From Zea mays (taxonomy: Eukaryota > Streptophyta > Magnoliopsida > Poales > Poaceae): a DNA stretch of 64,000 bases. This document shows, in pieces, positions 33,544 to 44,120 of the stretch; positions within the stretch are counted from its first letter, which is position 1, and the number at the start of each line of letters is the position of its first letter. Under the pieces are notes generated by a model. The model was not told where the DNA came from, made no database searches, and was given only the letters and a program-made list of their open reading frames with translations. Both the position numbers and the translations under genes were made by a program. The DNA is taken from NCBI RefSeq assembly GCF_902167145.1, contig NC_050097.1, forward strand, positions 42,082,095-42,146,094, in the 5' to 3' direction.

Positions 33544-36246
33544 TTAGTTCTTGACTTTAGGTACCCAAACGGTTTTGGGTCCTTTGGCATTAGATACAAG
33601 AACTTTGGGTACCCAAACACAAGTCTTTGACCCCTTGTGTTTGCCCCCAACAAACATGGCAACTACCTTGCCGGATTTGTTAGTTAAAACATATGATGCA
33701 TCAAAAGTTTTAAAAGAAATGTCATGCTCATTTGATGCACTAGGAGTTTTCTTCTTAGGCAACTTAGCACGGGTTGGTTGCCTAGAGCTAGATGTCTCAC
33801 CCTTATACATAAAAGCATGGTTAGAGCCAGAGTGAGACTTCCTAGAGTGAATTTTCCTAATTTTGCTCTCAGGATAACCGGCAGGGTATAAAATGTAACC
33901 CTCGTTATCCTGAGGCATGGGAGCCTTGCCCTTAACAAAATTTGACAATCTTTTAGGAGGGGCACTAAGTTTGACATTGTCTCCCTTTTGGTAGCCAATG
34001 CCATCCTTAATGCCAGGGTGTCTCCCATTATAGAGCATACTTCTAGCAAATTTAAACTTTTCATTTTCTAAGTTATGCTCGGCAATTTTTGCATCTAATA
34101 TTGCTATATGATCATTTTGTTGTTTAATCAAAGTCATGTGATCATGAATAGCATTAATATCAACATCTCTACATCTAGTACAAATGGAAACATGCTCAAC
34201 ACTAGATGTAGAGGGTTTGCATGAATTAAGTTCAACGATCTTAGCACGCAAGATATCATTATTATCTCTAAGATCGGAAATTGTAACATTGCAAACATCT
34301 AGTTCTTTAGCCTTAGCAATTAAATTTTCATTTTCTACTCTAAGGCTAGCAAGAGAAATGTTTAATTCTTCAATCTTAGCAAGCAAATCATCATTATTAT
34401 TTCTAAGATTGGGAATTGAAACATTACAAACATGTGAGTCAACTTTAGCATTTAAACTAGCATTTTCATTTCTAAGGTTGGTAATAGTATCATGGCAAGT
34501 ACTTAGCTCACTAGATAATTTCTCACATTTTTCTACCTCTAGAGCATAAGCATTTTTAACCTTAACATGCTTTTTATTTTCCTTGATTAGGAAGTCCTCT
34601 TGGGAGTCCAAGAGGTCATCCTTTTCATGGATGGCACTAATTAGCTCATTTAGTTTTTCCTTTTGTTCCATGTTAAGGTTGGCAAAAAGAACGCGCAAGT
34701 TATCCTCCTCATTGCTAGCATCATCCTCATCACTAGAGGTTTCATATTTAGTGGAGGATCTTGATTTTACCTTCTTCCTTTTGCCGTCCTTTGCCATGAG
34801 GCACTTGTGGCCGACGTTTGGGAAGAGGAGTCCCTTGGTGACGGCGATGTTGGCGGCGTCCTCGCCGGATGAAGAGTCAGTGGAGCTCTCGTCGGAGTCC
34901 CACTCGCGGCACACGTGGGCATCGCCGCCCTTCTTCTTGTGGTACCTCTTCTTTTCTTTCCTCTTTCCCTTCTTGTCGTTATCCCTGTCACTGTCACTTG
35001 ATAATGGACATTTAGTGATAAAGTGACCGGGCTTACCACACTTGTAGCAAACCTTCTTGGAACGGGATTTGTAATCCTTCCTCTTCTGTTGCTTGAGGAT
35101 TTGGCGAAAGCTTTTGATGATTAAAGCCATCTCCTCATTGTCGAGCTTGGAGGCGTCAATTGGTTGTCTACTCGGTGTAGACTCCTCCTTCTTCTCCTCC
35201 GTCGCCTTAAATGCCACCGGTTGTGCTTCGGACGTGGAGGGTTCATCAAGCTCGTTGATCTTCTTGGAGCCCTTGATCATACATTCAAAGCTCACAAAAT
35301 TCCCGATAACTTCCTCGGGGGTCATTTGAGTATATCTAGGATTACCACGAATTAATTGAACTTGAGTGGGGTTAAGGAAAATGAGTGATCTAAGAATAAC
35401 CTTAACCACCTCGTGGTCATCCCATTTCTTGCTCCCGAGGTTGCGCACTTGGTTCACCAAGGTTTTGAGCCGGTTGTACATGTCTTGTGGCTCTTCCCCT
35501 TGGCGAAGTCGAAAGCGACCGAGCTCCCCCTCGATCGTTTCCCGCTTGGTGATCTTTGTTAGTTCATCACCCTCGTGCGCGGTCTTGAGGAGGTCCCAAA
35601 TTTCCTTTGCATTCTTCAACCCTTGCACCTTGTTGTATTCCTCTCTATTTAGAGAGGCCAAGAGTATGGTTGTGGCTTGGGAGTTGAAGTGCTCGATTTG
35701 GGCTACCTCGTCCTCATCATAATCCTCATCCCCTACGAATGGTACCTGTGCTCCAAACTCAACAACATTCCATATACTTTTGTGGAGTGAGGTTAGATGA
35801 AATTTCATTAAATCACTCCACCTAGCATAATCTTCACCGTCAAAGGTTGGCGGTTTGCCTAATGGAACGGAAAGTAATGGAGTATGTCTAGATGTACGAG
35901 GATAGTGTAAGGGGATCTTACTAAACTTCTTACGCTCTTGGCGTTTAGAAGTTACGGAGGGCGCATCGGAGTCGGAGGTCGATGTTGATGAAGTGTCGGT
36001 CTCGTAGTAGACCACTTTCCTCATCCTTTTGTGCTTGTCCCCACTCCGATGTGGCTTGTGAGAGGAAGATCTCTCCTTCTTTTCTTTGTGATGAGAAGAA
36101 GATTTCTTCTCCTTCCCTTTGTTGGAGGAGCTCTTCTTCTTCTCCTTCCTCTTGGTGTGGGACTCTTCCGATGAAGTGCTCCCGTGGCTTGTAGTGGGCT
36201 TTTCGCCGGTCTCCATCTCCTTCTTGGCGTGATCTCCCGACATCAC
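33544..36246 (-). CDS. Opie-like gag, 900 aa
   Basis: The N-terminus is Ser/Lys/Glu-rich (KEKKKSSSNKGKEKKSSS). A copia gag domain follows (GKPPTFDGEDYARWSDLMKF...KEIWDLLKTAHEG...RFRLRQGEEPQDMYNRL). The CCHC zinc knuckle CYKCGKPGHFITKC is near residue 400. The C-terminal half is long, charged and coiled-coil-like, with repeated blocks (LRNENASLNAKV, LRNNNDDLLAKI, LRVENENLIAKA, LRDNNDILRAKI) about 38 residues apart. Such long coiled-coil gag tails are typical of Sireviruses. The frame ends at TAA 33546-33544, 14 nt before the pol frame opens. Confidence 0.92.
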   Translation of the reverse strand: MMSGDHAKKEMETGEKPTTSHGSTSSEESHTKRKEKKKSSSNKGKEKKSSSHHKEKKERSSSHKPHRSGDKHKRMRKVVYYETDTSSTSTSDSDAPSVTSKRQERKKFSKIPLHYPRTSRHTPLLSVPLGKPPTFDGEDYARWSDLMKFHLTSLHKSIWNVVEFGAQVPFVGDEDYDEDEVAQIEHFNSQATTILLASLNREEYNKVQGLKNAKEIWDLLKTAHEGDELTKITKRETIEGELGRFRLRQGEEPQDMYNRLKTLVNQVRNLGSKKWDDHEVVKVILRSLIFLNPTQVQLIRGNPRYTQMTPEEVIGNFVSFECMIKGSKKINELDEPSTSEAQPVAFKATEEKKEESTPSRQPIDASKLDNEEMALIIKSFRQILKQQKRKDYKSRSKKVCYKCGKPGHFITKCPLSSDSDRDNDKKGKRKEKKRYHKKKGGDAHVCREWDSDESSTDSSSGEDAANIAVTKGLLFPNVGHKCLMAKDGKRKKVKSRSSTKYETSSDEDDASNEEDNLRVLFANLNMEQKEKLNELISAIHEKDDLLDSQEDFLIKENKKHVKVKNAYALEVEKCEKLSSELSTCHDTITNLRNENASLNAKVDSHVCNVSIPNLRNNNDDLLAKIEELNISLASLRVENENLIAKAKELDVCNVTISDLRDNNDILRAKIVELNSCKPSTSSVEHVSICTRCRDVDINAIHDHMTLIKQQNDHIAILDAKIAEHNLENEKFKFARSMLYNGRHPGIKDGIGYQKGDNVKLSAPPKRLSNFVKGKAPMPQDNEGYILYPAGYPESKIRKIHSRKSHSGSNHAFMYKGETSSSRQPTRAKLPKKKTPSASNEHDISFKTFDASYVLTNKSGKVVAMFVGGKHKGSKTCVWVPKVLVSNAKGPKTVWVPKVKN

Positions 36247-36277
36247 TTCGAGCGGTTAGGCTCTAATGAAGCACCGG

Positions 36278-36289
36278 GCTTTGATACCA
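36278..36289 (-). promoter_or_regulatory. Primer-binding site, Opie-like element
   Basis: The minus strand reads TGGTATCAAAGC two bases inside the 5' LTR. Confidence 0.85.
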
Positions 36290-36291
36290 AT

Positions 36292-37598
36292 TGAAAGTCG
36301 CCTAGAGGGGGGTGAATAGGGCGAAACTGAAATTCTCAAAAATAATCACAACTACAAGCCGGGTTAGCGTTAGAAATATAATCGAGTCCGCGAGAGAGGG
36401 CGCAAAACAAATCGCAAGCGAATAATGGAGTGATACACGCGGATTTGTTTTACCGAGGTTCGGTTCTCTCAAACCTACTCCCCGTTGAGGAGGCCACAAA
36501 GGCCGGGTCTCTTTCAACCCTTCCCTCTCTCAAACGGTCCCTTGGACCGAGTGAGCTTCTCTTCTCAAATCACTTGGGAATCAAACTTCCCGCAAGGGCC
36601 ACCACACGATTGGTGCCTCTTGCCTCAATTACAAGTGAGTGTTTGATCACAAGAAAGAATGCGAAAGAAAAGAAGCGATCCAAGCGCAAGAGCTCAAATG
36701 AACACTACAAATCACTCTCTCTAATCACTAATGCTTTGTGTGGAGTTGGGAGAGGATTTGATCTCTTTTGGTGTGCTTTGCAATGAATGCTAGCTCTTGT
36801 ATAGTGGTTGGAAGCTGGAAAACTTGGATGCAATGAATGGTGGGGTGGTTGGGGTATTTATAGCCTCAACCACCAAACTTGACCGTTGGTGGAGGCTGTC
36901 TGTCGATGGCGCACCGGACAGTCTGGTGCACACCGGACATGTCCGGTGCCCCAGCCACGTCACCAGTGCCGTTGGAATCTGACCGTTGGAGTTCTGACTT
37001 CTGGGCCTGCCTCAATGTCCGGTGGCGCACCGGACATGAACTGTTCAGTGTCCGGTGCGCCGGTATGGGCGCGCCTGCCTTCTGTGCGTGCTGCGCGCGC
37101 ATTTAATGCGTTGCAGGTAGCCGTTGGCGCGAAGGAACTGTTGCTCCGAGGATGCACCGGACAGTCCGGTGCACACCGGACATGTCCGGTGAATTATAGC
37201 GGAGCATCCTCCGCGAAATCCCAAGGCTGGCGAGTTCTAGAGCCGCGTCCCGTTGGAGCACCGGACACTGTCCGGTGTGCACCGGACAGTCCGGTGAATT
37301 ATAGCACGCTGGCTCTAGATTTTCCCGAAGGTGACGAGTTGGAGTTGGAGTCCTCTGGTGCACCGGACACTGTCCGGTGGCACACCGGACAGTCCGGTGC
37401 GCCAGACCAGAGGAGCCTTCGGTTGCTTCTTTGCTCTTTTGTTGAACTCAATACTTGGTCTTTTTATTGGCTAAGTGTGAACCTTTTGCACCTGTATAAC
37501 TTATACACTAGAACAAACTAGTTAGTCCAAAGATTTGTGTTGGGCAATTCAACCACCAAAATTATACAGGAACTAGGTGTAAGCCTAATTCCCTTTCA
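36292..37598 (-). repeat. 5' LTR of the Opie-like element
   Basis: 1,307 bp. Relative to the 3' LTR it carries one extra half-palindrome block (around 36920-36945), giving most of the length difference. Confidence 0.93.
36855..36862 (-). promoter_or_regulatory. TATA box in the Opie-like 5' LTR
   Basis: The minus strand reads GGCTATAAATACC, followed downstream by the GC-poor R/U5 part of the LTR. The same box is in the 3' LTR near 28755. Confidence 0.65.
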
Positions 37599-37603
37599 GA
37601 CTC

Positions 37604-39470
37604 CACGCAAACACCTCGGCGTTCGCGCGGAGAAAGTCGACGAGCACTGCTTCCTATTTGGGGTCGAGCTCGGAGCCGATCTGGACTTGCTTGCAGGCGT
37701 CGTTGCTGGGGTCGAGAGGGACGGACTTAACCGCCTCTGCTGGTTTGAAGTTGTCGGCGTGGCGCTTCGCATCAGGCACCTCCTTGGAGAGGCACTCCAG
37801 ATCGGCGATGAGGGCCTCAGATTCGGCGAGGGCCTCAACGTACTCCACACACTCCACGTCGCATTCGTACGCGTGTCGGTACGTGGATCCAACGGTGATG
37901 ACCCCGTTGGGGCCCGACATCTTGAGCTTGAGGTAGGTGTAGTTGGGGACGGCCATGAACTTGGTGTAGCACGGTCTCCCCAGCACCGCGTGGTAGGTTC
38001 CTCGGAACCTGACCACCTCGAACGTGAGGGTTTCCTTTCGGAAGTTGGAGGGAGTCCCGAAGCAGACGGGCAGATCGAGTTGTCCAAGGGGCTGGACGCG
38101 CTTCCCGGGGATGATCCCGTGAAAGGGCGCCGCACCGGCCCGGATCGTGGACAGATCGATCTGCAAGAGCCCAAGGGTCTCGGCGTAGATGATGTTGAGG
38201 CTGCTGCCTCTGTCCATGAGGACCTTGGTGAGCCTGACGTTGCCGATGACGGGGTCGACAACGAGCGGGTACTTTCCTGGGCTTGGCACGCAGTCGGGGT
38301 GGTCGCCTTGGTCGAAGGTGATGGGCTTGTCGGACCAGTCTAGGTAGACTGGCGCCGCCACCTTTACCGAGCAGACCTCCCGACGCTCCTGCTTGCGGTG
38401 CCGAGCCGAGGCGTTCGCCACTTGCCCACCGTAGATCATGAAACAACCGTGGACCTCGGGGAACTCCTCTGCCTTGTCGCCCTCCTTCTTGTCGTTGTCT
38501 TGGCCTTTGCCACCTTCCGCCGGGGGCCCGGCCTTATGGAAGTAGCGTCGAAGCATGACGCACTCCTCAAGGGTGTGTTTGACGGGACCCTGGTGATAGG
38601 GGCACGACTCCTTGAGCATCTTGTCGAACAGGTTGGCCCCTCCGGGAGGCTTCCGAGGGTTCCTATGTTCGGTAGCGGTGACAAGATCTACGTCGGCGGC
38701 GTCGCGCTTCGCTTGCGACTTCTTCTTGCCTTTCTTCTTCGTTCCGCGCTGGGCGGATGCCTCGGGGATGTCTTCCTGCTAGCGTCCCTGAGGCTGCTTG
38801 TCCTTCCGGAAGATGGCCTCGACCGCCTCCTGACCAGAGGCGAACTTGGTGGCAATGTCCATCAGCTCGCTCGCCCTGGTGGGAGTCTTGCGACCCAGTT
38901 TGCTCACCAGGTCGCGACAAGTGGTGTCGGCGAGGAACGCCCCGATGACATCCGAGTCGGTGATGTTGGGCAGCTCGGTGCGCTGCTTCGAAAATCGCCG
39001 GATGTACTCCCGCAGGGATTCCCCTGGCTGCTGGCGGCAGCTTCGGAGATCCCAAGAGTTCCCAGGGCGCACGTACGTGCCCTAGAAGTTTCCAGCGAAG
39101 GCTTTGACCATGTCGTCCCAGTTGGAGATCTACGCCGGGGGCAGGTGCTCCAGCCAGGCTCGGGAGGCGTCGGAGAGGAACAGGGGGAGGTTGCGGATGA
39201 TGAGGTTGTCATCGTCTGTCCCACCTAGCTGGAAGGCCAGCCGGTAGTCCGCAAGCCACAGTTCTGGCCTTGTTTCCCCCCGAGTACTTGGTGATGGTAG
39301 TCGGGGCTCGGAACCGGGTCGGGAACGGCGCCCGTCATATGGCCCGGCTGAAGGCTTGCGGACCAGGTGGTTCGGGCGAGGGGCTCCGATCCTCCCCACT
39401 GTCGTAGCGTCCCCCACGCCTGGGGTGGTAGCCTTGGCGCACCTTCTCGTCGAGGCGGGCTCGACGGTCG
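37604..39470 (-). pseudogene. Huck-like gag and protease, 5'-truncated
   Basis: Gag pieces read right to left: 39417-39130 (ELWLADYRLAFQLGGTDDDN...SDASRAWLEHLPPA, then TAG) and 39072-38779 (NSWDLRSCRQQPGESLREYI, a typical gypsy gag motif). The protease frame is 38619-37654, with VLMDRGSSLNIIYAETL in place of the usual D-G/S-G-x-S, so the catalytic motif carries Arg. Coding is cut off at 39470 by the Ji-like LTR and at 37604 by the Opie-like LTR, whose other side resumes the same linker at 28180. At least three stops or frame changes are present. Confidence 0.82.
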
Positions 39471-40740
39471 TGAAAGGGAAATGTACCCTTGGGCCATTTC
39501 TAAGTATTTTGGTGATTTAGTGCCCAACACAAGTGCCTAAGTGTAAAAAGGTGGACAAAGTACACATCAAGGATAAAGGTATGTTTCTCAGACTTAGTAC
39601 ATTATTTTATGGACTAATGTATTGTGTCTAAGTGCTGGAAACAGGAAAAATCCAATTGAAAATGTCTTGGCTCGAGCAGCCAAGATTCTGCTCAGTCTGG
39701 GAACACCGGACTGTCCGGTGGTGCACCGGACAGTGTCCGGTGCGCCAGGCTGGCTCGAGCGAAGTGGCCGCTCTCGGGAATTCACTGGCGACGTACGGCT
39801 ATAATTCACCGGACTGTCCGGTGTGCACCGGACTGTCCGGTGAGCCAACGGTCGGCCGGGCCAACGGTCGGCCGCGCAATCTGCGCAGGACACGTGGCCG
39901 AGCCAACGGCTAGAAGGGGGCACCGGACTGTCCGGTGTGCACCGGACTGTCCGGTGTGCACCGGACATGTCCGGTGCGCCAACGGCTCTCAGGCTGCCAA
40001 CGGTCGACTGCGCCATTTTTGGAAGGAAATCCGGCACCGGACAGTGTCCGGTGTGCACCGGACTGTCCGGTGCGCCAGTCGACAGAAGGCAAGATCAGCC
40101 TTCCTAGAATGCTCTCAACGGCTCCTAGCTGCCTTGGGGCTATAAAAGGGACCCCTAGGCGCATGGAGGAGCACACCAAGCATTCTTACAACATTCCTAA
40201 GCACCAAGACCTCGATTCCGCGCATTTGTTTCATTGTGATAGCATATAGAGCTCTAGTGGAGTTGTGAACTCATTGAGTTGTGTTGTGAGCTCTTGTTGC
40301 GACTTGTGTGCGTGTTGACACTCTGATTCTTGTGTCTTGTGTGCGTTGCTAATCCTTCCTTGCTCTGTGCTTCTTTGTGAACTTCAAGTGTAAGGGCGAG
40401 AGGCTCCAAGTTGTGGAGATTCCTCGCAAACGGGATTGAGAAAAGCAAGCAAAACACCGTGGTATTCAAGTGGGTCTTTGGACCGCTTGAGAGGGGTTGA
40501 TTGCAACCCTCGTCCGTTGGGACGCCACAACGTGGAGTAGGCAAGCGTTGGTCTTGGCCGAACCACGGGATAACCACCGTGCCATCTCTGTGATTGATTT
40601 CTTGTGGTTATTGTGTTTTGTTGAGACTCCTCTCTAGCCACTTGGCATTTACTGTGCTAACGCTTAACCAAGTTTTTGTGGCTTAAGTTTTCAAGTTTTA
40701 CAGGATCACCTATTCACCCCCCCCCCTCTAGGTGCTCTCA
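39471..40740 (+). repeat. 5' LTR of the Ji-like element
   Basis: TG...CA ended. It carries clusters of CACCGGACTGTCCGGTG palindromes at 39705-39745, 39806-39842, 39920-39980 and 40030-40075. A TATA-like GCTATAAAAGGG follows at about 40138, downstream of the palindromes. Confidence 0.85.
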
Positions 40741-40742
40741 AT

Positions 40743-40753
40743 TGGTATCAGAG
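40743..40753 (+). promoter_or_regulatory. Primer-binding site, Ji-like element
   Basis: TGGTATCAGAG two bases after the LTR, the canonical tRNA-Met primer site. Confidence 0.88.
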
Positions 40754-40789
40754 TCGTTCTCTTCACAAAGGGACTAATCGCCCGAAGAG

Positions 40790-41596
40790 ATGGATCCTAA
40801 GGGGAAGGGAATGATGATCAAGGAGGCAAGATACGTGGACGACACATTGAATGGTCCAATCAACGAGCCTCAACCCCTTGCTCTCAAGGCAACAAGAAGC
40901 AAGGAGGCGCTACCTAGCAAGGTGGCACAAATTGAGGCGGTCGGACTTAATGATGAAGAGATGGCCCTCATCATCAAAAGATTCAAGACGGAGCTAAAGG
41001 GTCGCAAGGGGCAGCCAAGCAAGACCAAGACAAAGGGGAAGCACTCATGCTTCAAATGTGGTAAGCTTGGTCATTTTATTGCTAACTGTCCCGACAATGA
41101 TAGTGATCAGGATCAAGGGAACAAGAGGGAGAAGAAGAAGAACTATAAGAAGGCAAAGGGCGAGGCACATCTTGGCAAGGAGTGGGATTCGGATTGCTCC
41201 TCGTCCAACTCTGACAATGAAGGACTCGTCGCCACCGCCTTCAACAAGTCATCCCTCTTCCCCAACGAGCGTCACACATGCCTTATGGCAAGGGAGAAGA
41301 AGGTATGTACTCGAAACTCTACTTATGCTTCTTCAAGTGAGGACGAATCTAGTGATGAGGATGAAATAGATTATTCATGTTTATTTGAGGGCCTAGATAG
41401 AACCAAGGTAGATAAAATTAATGAATTGATTGATGCCTTGAATGATAAGAATAGGCTTTTAGAAAAACAAGAGGACTTGTTGTATGAAGAACATGACAAA
41501 TTCGTAGAAGCACAAAAATCTCATGCCTTAGAAGTTAAGAGAAATGAAATGCTTTCTTGTGAATTATCTTCTTGCCATGAGAGCTTGAATATATGT
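40790..41596 (+). pseudogene. Ji-like gag, internally deleted and 3'-truncated
   Basis: Starts MDPKGKGMMIKEARYVDDTL and soon reaches the spacer before the zinc knuckle CFKCGKLGHFIANC (about residue 93). In the Opie-like gag of this window the knuckle is near residue 400, so most of the N-terminal gag domain is deleted here. The acidic coiled-coil part (EDESSDEDEIDYSCLFEGL) follows. The frame is interrupted at about 41592-41597, and the last codons of the ORF (to 41677) are read out of frame from the copia shell. Confidence 0.8.
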
Positions 41597-42261
41597 CAAA
41601 AATTCCATACTCTAGTGTTGTTGGGTCACTCATGTATGCTATGGTTTGTTCTCGTCCTGATTTGTCTCATGCTATGAGCGTTGTTGCTAGATACATGTCT
41701 AATCCTGGTAAAGAGCATTGGAAAGTTGTTCAGTGGATTTTCAGATATCTACGTGGTTCTTCTAGTGCTTGTTTATATTTTGGTAAATCTGGAGATGGTC
41801 TGGTTGGCTATGTTGATTCAGATTATGGTGGTGATTTAGACAGGAGGAGATCTCTTTCAGGTTATGTCTTTACTGTTGGAGATTGTGCTGTGAGTTGGAA
41901 AGCTCGTTTACAGGATACTGTTGCTTTGTCTACCACAGAAGCTGAGTATATGGCAATTGCATAAGTTACTAAGGAAGCCTTATGGTTGAAAGGTATATAT
42001 TCAGAGCTATGTGGAATTAAGTCTTGCATTACCATCTATTGTGATAGTCAGAATGCTATTCATCTCACCAAAGATCAGATGATTACTGAGAAATCCAAAC
42101 ATATTGATATTTGTTATCACTTCGTTCGTGATATCATTGAAAAAGGGTTGGTGAAGGTATGCAAGATCAGTACTCATAATAATCCTGCTGATATGATGAT
42201 AAAGCATGTTTCTGTTGCTAAGTTTGAACTATGCTCAAACTTAGTTGGTATTATAAATTAG
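41597..42261 (+). pseudogene. Copia shell RT end and RNase H
   Basis: Resumes at the conserved copia motif MSKIPYSSVVGSLMYAM and continues through VGYVDSDYGGDLDRRRSLSG and ALSTTEAEYMAIA. It is then broken by an in-frame TAA at 41962-41964 and re-opens with VTKEALWLKG...ITIYCDSQNAIHL, then HNNPADMMIKHVS. Between DYGLEQL (ending 19369) and this point the RT core with its YxDD motif is missing, roughly 0.7 kb. Confidence 0.85.
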
Positions 42262-42359
42262 CCCTTAGTGGTTGTTGGCGCCGGCAAGATGATGATGCAT
42301 TTGTTTAAGGTTTTGTTTGCTATTATGATGTTGTAAGGAATTTGTCTTAAGGTGGAGTT

Positions 42360-42671
42360 TGTTGAGTTTGTGATCCAAATTCTGAAGAAGGCGGCCAAGT
42401 TGGCGAGCGAAGCGGAGGCCCGTCGCCGGGAGGCTTGGGCCGGATCTTTTCCCTACTCGTTTTAGGGTTTCACCTCTATAAATATCTTTGTAAGCCGTAA
42501 GAGATAATTATCTTAATTGTAAATCTCCTGCGATCTGTAACCACCCGAAAATAGTGAGAAGTTGCTGGCCGGCGACCATGGTTTTTTCCCCTTCGCTTTA
42601 GAGAGGTTTTCCCCGTTAAATTTATGTCTTCTCTGTGATTGATCTCATTTGTGTTGTATTCATTTATAACA
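42360..42671 (+). repeat. 3' LTR of the copia shell
   Basis: 312 bp, preceded by the purine-rich AAGGTGGAG, and followed by AGGAC (42672-42676), the imperfect target duplication. It has a 15-bp block (CCCGTCGCCGGGAGG) absent from the 5' LTR. Confidence 0.9.
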
Positions 42672-42676
42672 AGGAC

Positions 42677-44120
42677 TTTAGTGGAGCTCTCTATGATCAA
42701 TTCAGGAGCGCTAGAACCATCTCTAACACCGATTCTATATTATTCTCCTTCAAGTATTTATATATAGGTGTCTTCATGCATGCATGGAGGTATTTTGGAG
42801 TTGTCACGGTATTCAAGAAATTTGAAGCCAATGTATATATATATGATATACCATCTCCTTCAATTCTGAGACATGAGCACACCTCAGTCCTAATACGTAC
42901 ATTCTGAGGCATATATCCATGCATGAATGCATGGCTAATCGGCATGCTACTGCGGATATAAGCTGAATTAATGACCGTCCGTCAATATACGTGGGATATA
43001 TACCGCCAGATATATAAGTAGCTTCAATTAGCATGCGCTGCCGACTGCACGCAAGTCGTTTACAAGTATAATAGTCGGTTATCCGTGCGTTGCGACGGCT
43101 TACAACAATACCCACATAAACTATCCACCAAAAAAGTTTCAAGATTTTTTATTGATTGTCTTCTATCTCTGTATAATATTTTTTTATTTGGCTAACTGAT
43201 GTTATTGTTTACTCCATACAATATGTCTTTGTACAACATGATCAATAAAGTGAGCGATTAGAAGAGAGTTCACAACGACTGATTGAATGAATAGAGATTA
43301 TAAAATGACATAATTTCACCAAACAGAGAACAAATAAGAGAAAGTTTGTGAGCTCAAGTTTCTAAAATAAGTAACATGAACTCAAACTTATAAAAAAGAT
43401 AGATCAAATATGGAGTGATTGCTAAAGTCAGACATCAATAAAAACTGGATGTACTCCATATGAATTATGCTACTTCGTAACAATTACTAACGTTTAAAAC
43501 CAGCAAATAATCTTTCATTTTACTGTTAGTGTGACAAATCATTGTTGCCCCATCCAATTCAGCAACCTTAAACATCATGGAGTCCATTGCGCCAATGTGG
43601 TCTCAGAAATGACCTAATAATTCGGCAACCTCAAATCATTGTTGTTTCACCTAGTGTCTTCCGCCCTTCTTCCGTCAGTGCATGTGTTCGAACCCCACCT
43701 CCTACACTGTTTTTAAACATTTTACGTTAATTTAATCAAATAAGCCAACGGACTAACGGGCTGGCCCGGCACAGTCAGCAGACCAACATGGCGTGTCTAA
43801 GCCGTTTGGCTATCTATAGGCGTGCGACGAATTAATTTGAAATAACTATGAGGGGTTATTTATAAAAAGATGACGTGGGACGACCGTTGAAACATATGCT
43901 TTAAATATGATATAGAAAACATGTTTATGGTACGGTACGTAGTCATGGCATGCATTAATGTTAATCTCAAAAAGGCAGCAAATGCACAATCATGAGCGAT
44001 AGCTGCCCCCGGCCCAGGCCTTCCCGCCTTCCCGGTACGTAGTTCCCCAGCAGACCTTTTCGTTTGAAAGGAACCACACGTTATTTGATTCGTACGTTCG
44101 TTCAACTTAACGCGCATATA

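Larger units (their letters stand above)
28181..37598 (-). mobile_element. Opie-like Sirevirus (Ty1/copia), structurally complete
   Basis: 9.4-kb element inside the Huck-like protease-RT linker, flanked by a perfect GACTC duplication (28176-28180 and 37599-37603). LTRs are 1,288 and 1,307 bp; on the minus strand they begin TGAAAGGGAATTAGGC. Primer-binding site, gag, pol, multiple polypurine tracts and the palindrome-rich LTR are all Sirevirus hallmarks. LTRs differ at about 14 sites, a 1-bp G-run change and a 19-20-bp indel, about 1%. Gag and pol frames are open throughout, so the copy could be autonomous. Confidence 0.93.
19370..39470 (-). mobile_element. Huck-like Ty3/gypsy element (Tat lineage), 5'-truncated
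   Basis: Minus-strand element inserted in the copia RT. Its 3' LTR (19370-20802) reads, on the minus strand, TATCGGGTACCGTAATTAGG at its start (usual TGTC-type end, first dinucleotide mutated) and CGAAACGCCGACA at its end. A purine tract abuts it at 20803-20818. Pol (24987-28180) and gag-protease (37604-39470) are separated by the Opie-like insertion. Gag breaks off at 39470 against the Ji-like LTR; no 5' LTR, primer site or gag start follows. The RNase H with an MYFD...EYEAL...DARGDSQL pattern and the long region between pol and the 3' LTR fit the Tat lineage. The family assignment Huck rests on LTR end sequence and LTR length. Confidence 0.8.
39471..41596 (+). mobile_element. Ji-like Sirevirus, 5' part only
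   Basis: A 1,270-bp LTR beginning TGAAAGGGAAATGTACCC, a primer-binding site and part of gag, in plus orientation. The sequence breaks off near 41596 inside gag and runs straight into RNase H sequence of the copia shell. No pol, 3' LTR or right target duplication exists. The name Ji (or the related Giepum) is by LTR start only. Confidence 0.82.
2839..42671 (+). mobile_element. Ty1/copia element, outer shell of the nest (interrupted)
   Basis: The two LTRs at 2839-3135 and 42360-42671 begin TGTTGAGTTTGTGATCC and end TTATAACA. A primer-binding site follows the left LTR and a purine-rich tract precedes the right one. Copia order gag, protease, integrase, RT and RNase H is preserved across the insertions. 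About 4.2 kb of the element itself remains (2839-3198, 16603-19369, 41597-42671). The LTRs differ at about 15 of 297 sites plus a 15-bp indel, so this is the oldest dated layer. The coding region has three in-frame stops and lacks the RT core. Flanking 5-mers AGGAT/AGGAC match at four of five bases. Confidence 0.9.

Noticed and set aside
37537..39228. Long plus-strand ORFs opposite Huck-like gag-protease
   Set aside because: The minus frames carry clear gag and protease motifs; the plus frames are shadows in GC-rich sequence.
43670..43700. GTGTTCGAACCCC, resembling a tRNA/SINE B box
   Set aside because: No A box at proper spacing, no cloverleaf and no SINE tail could be seen.
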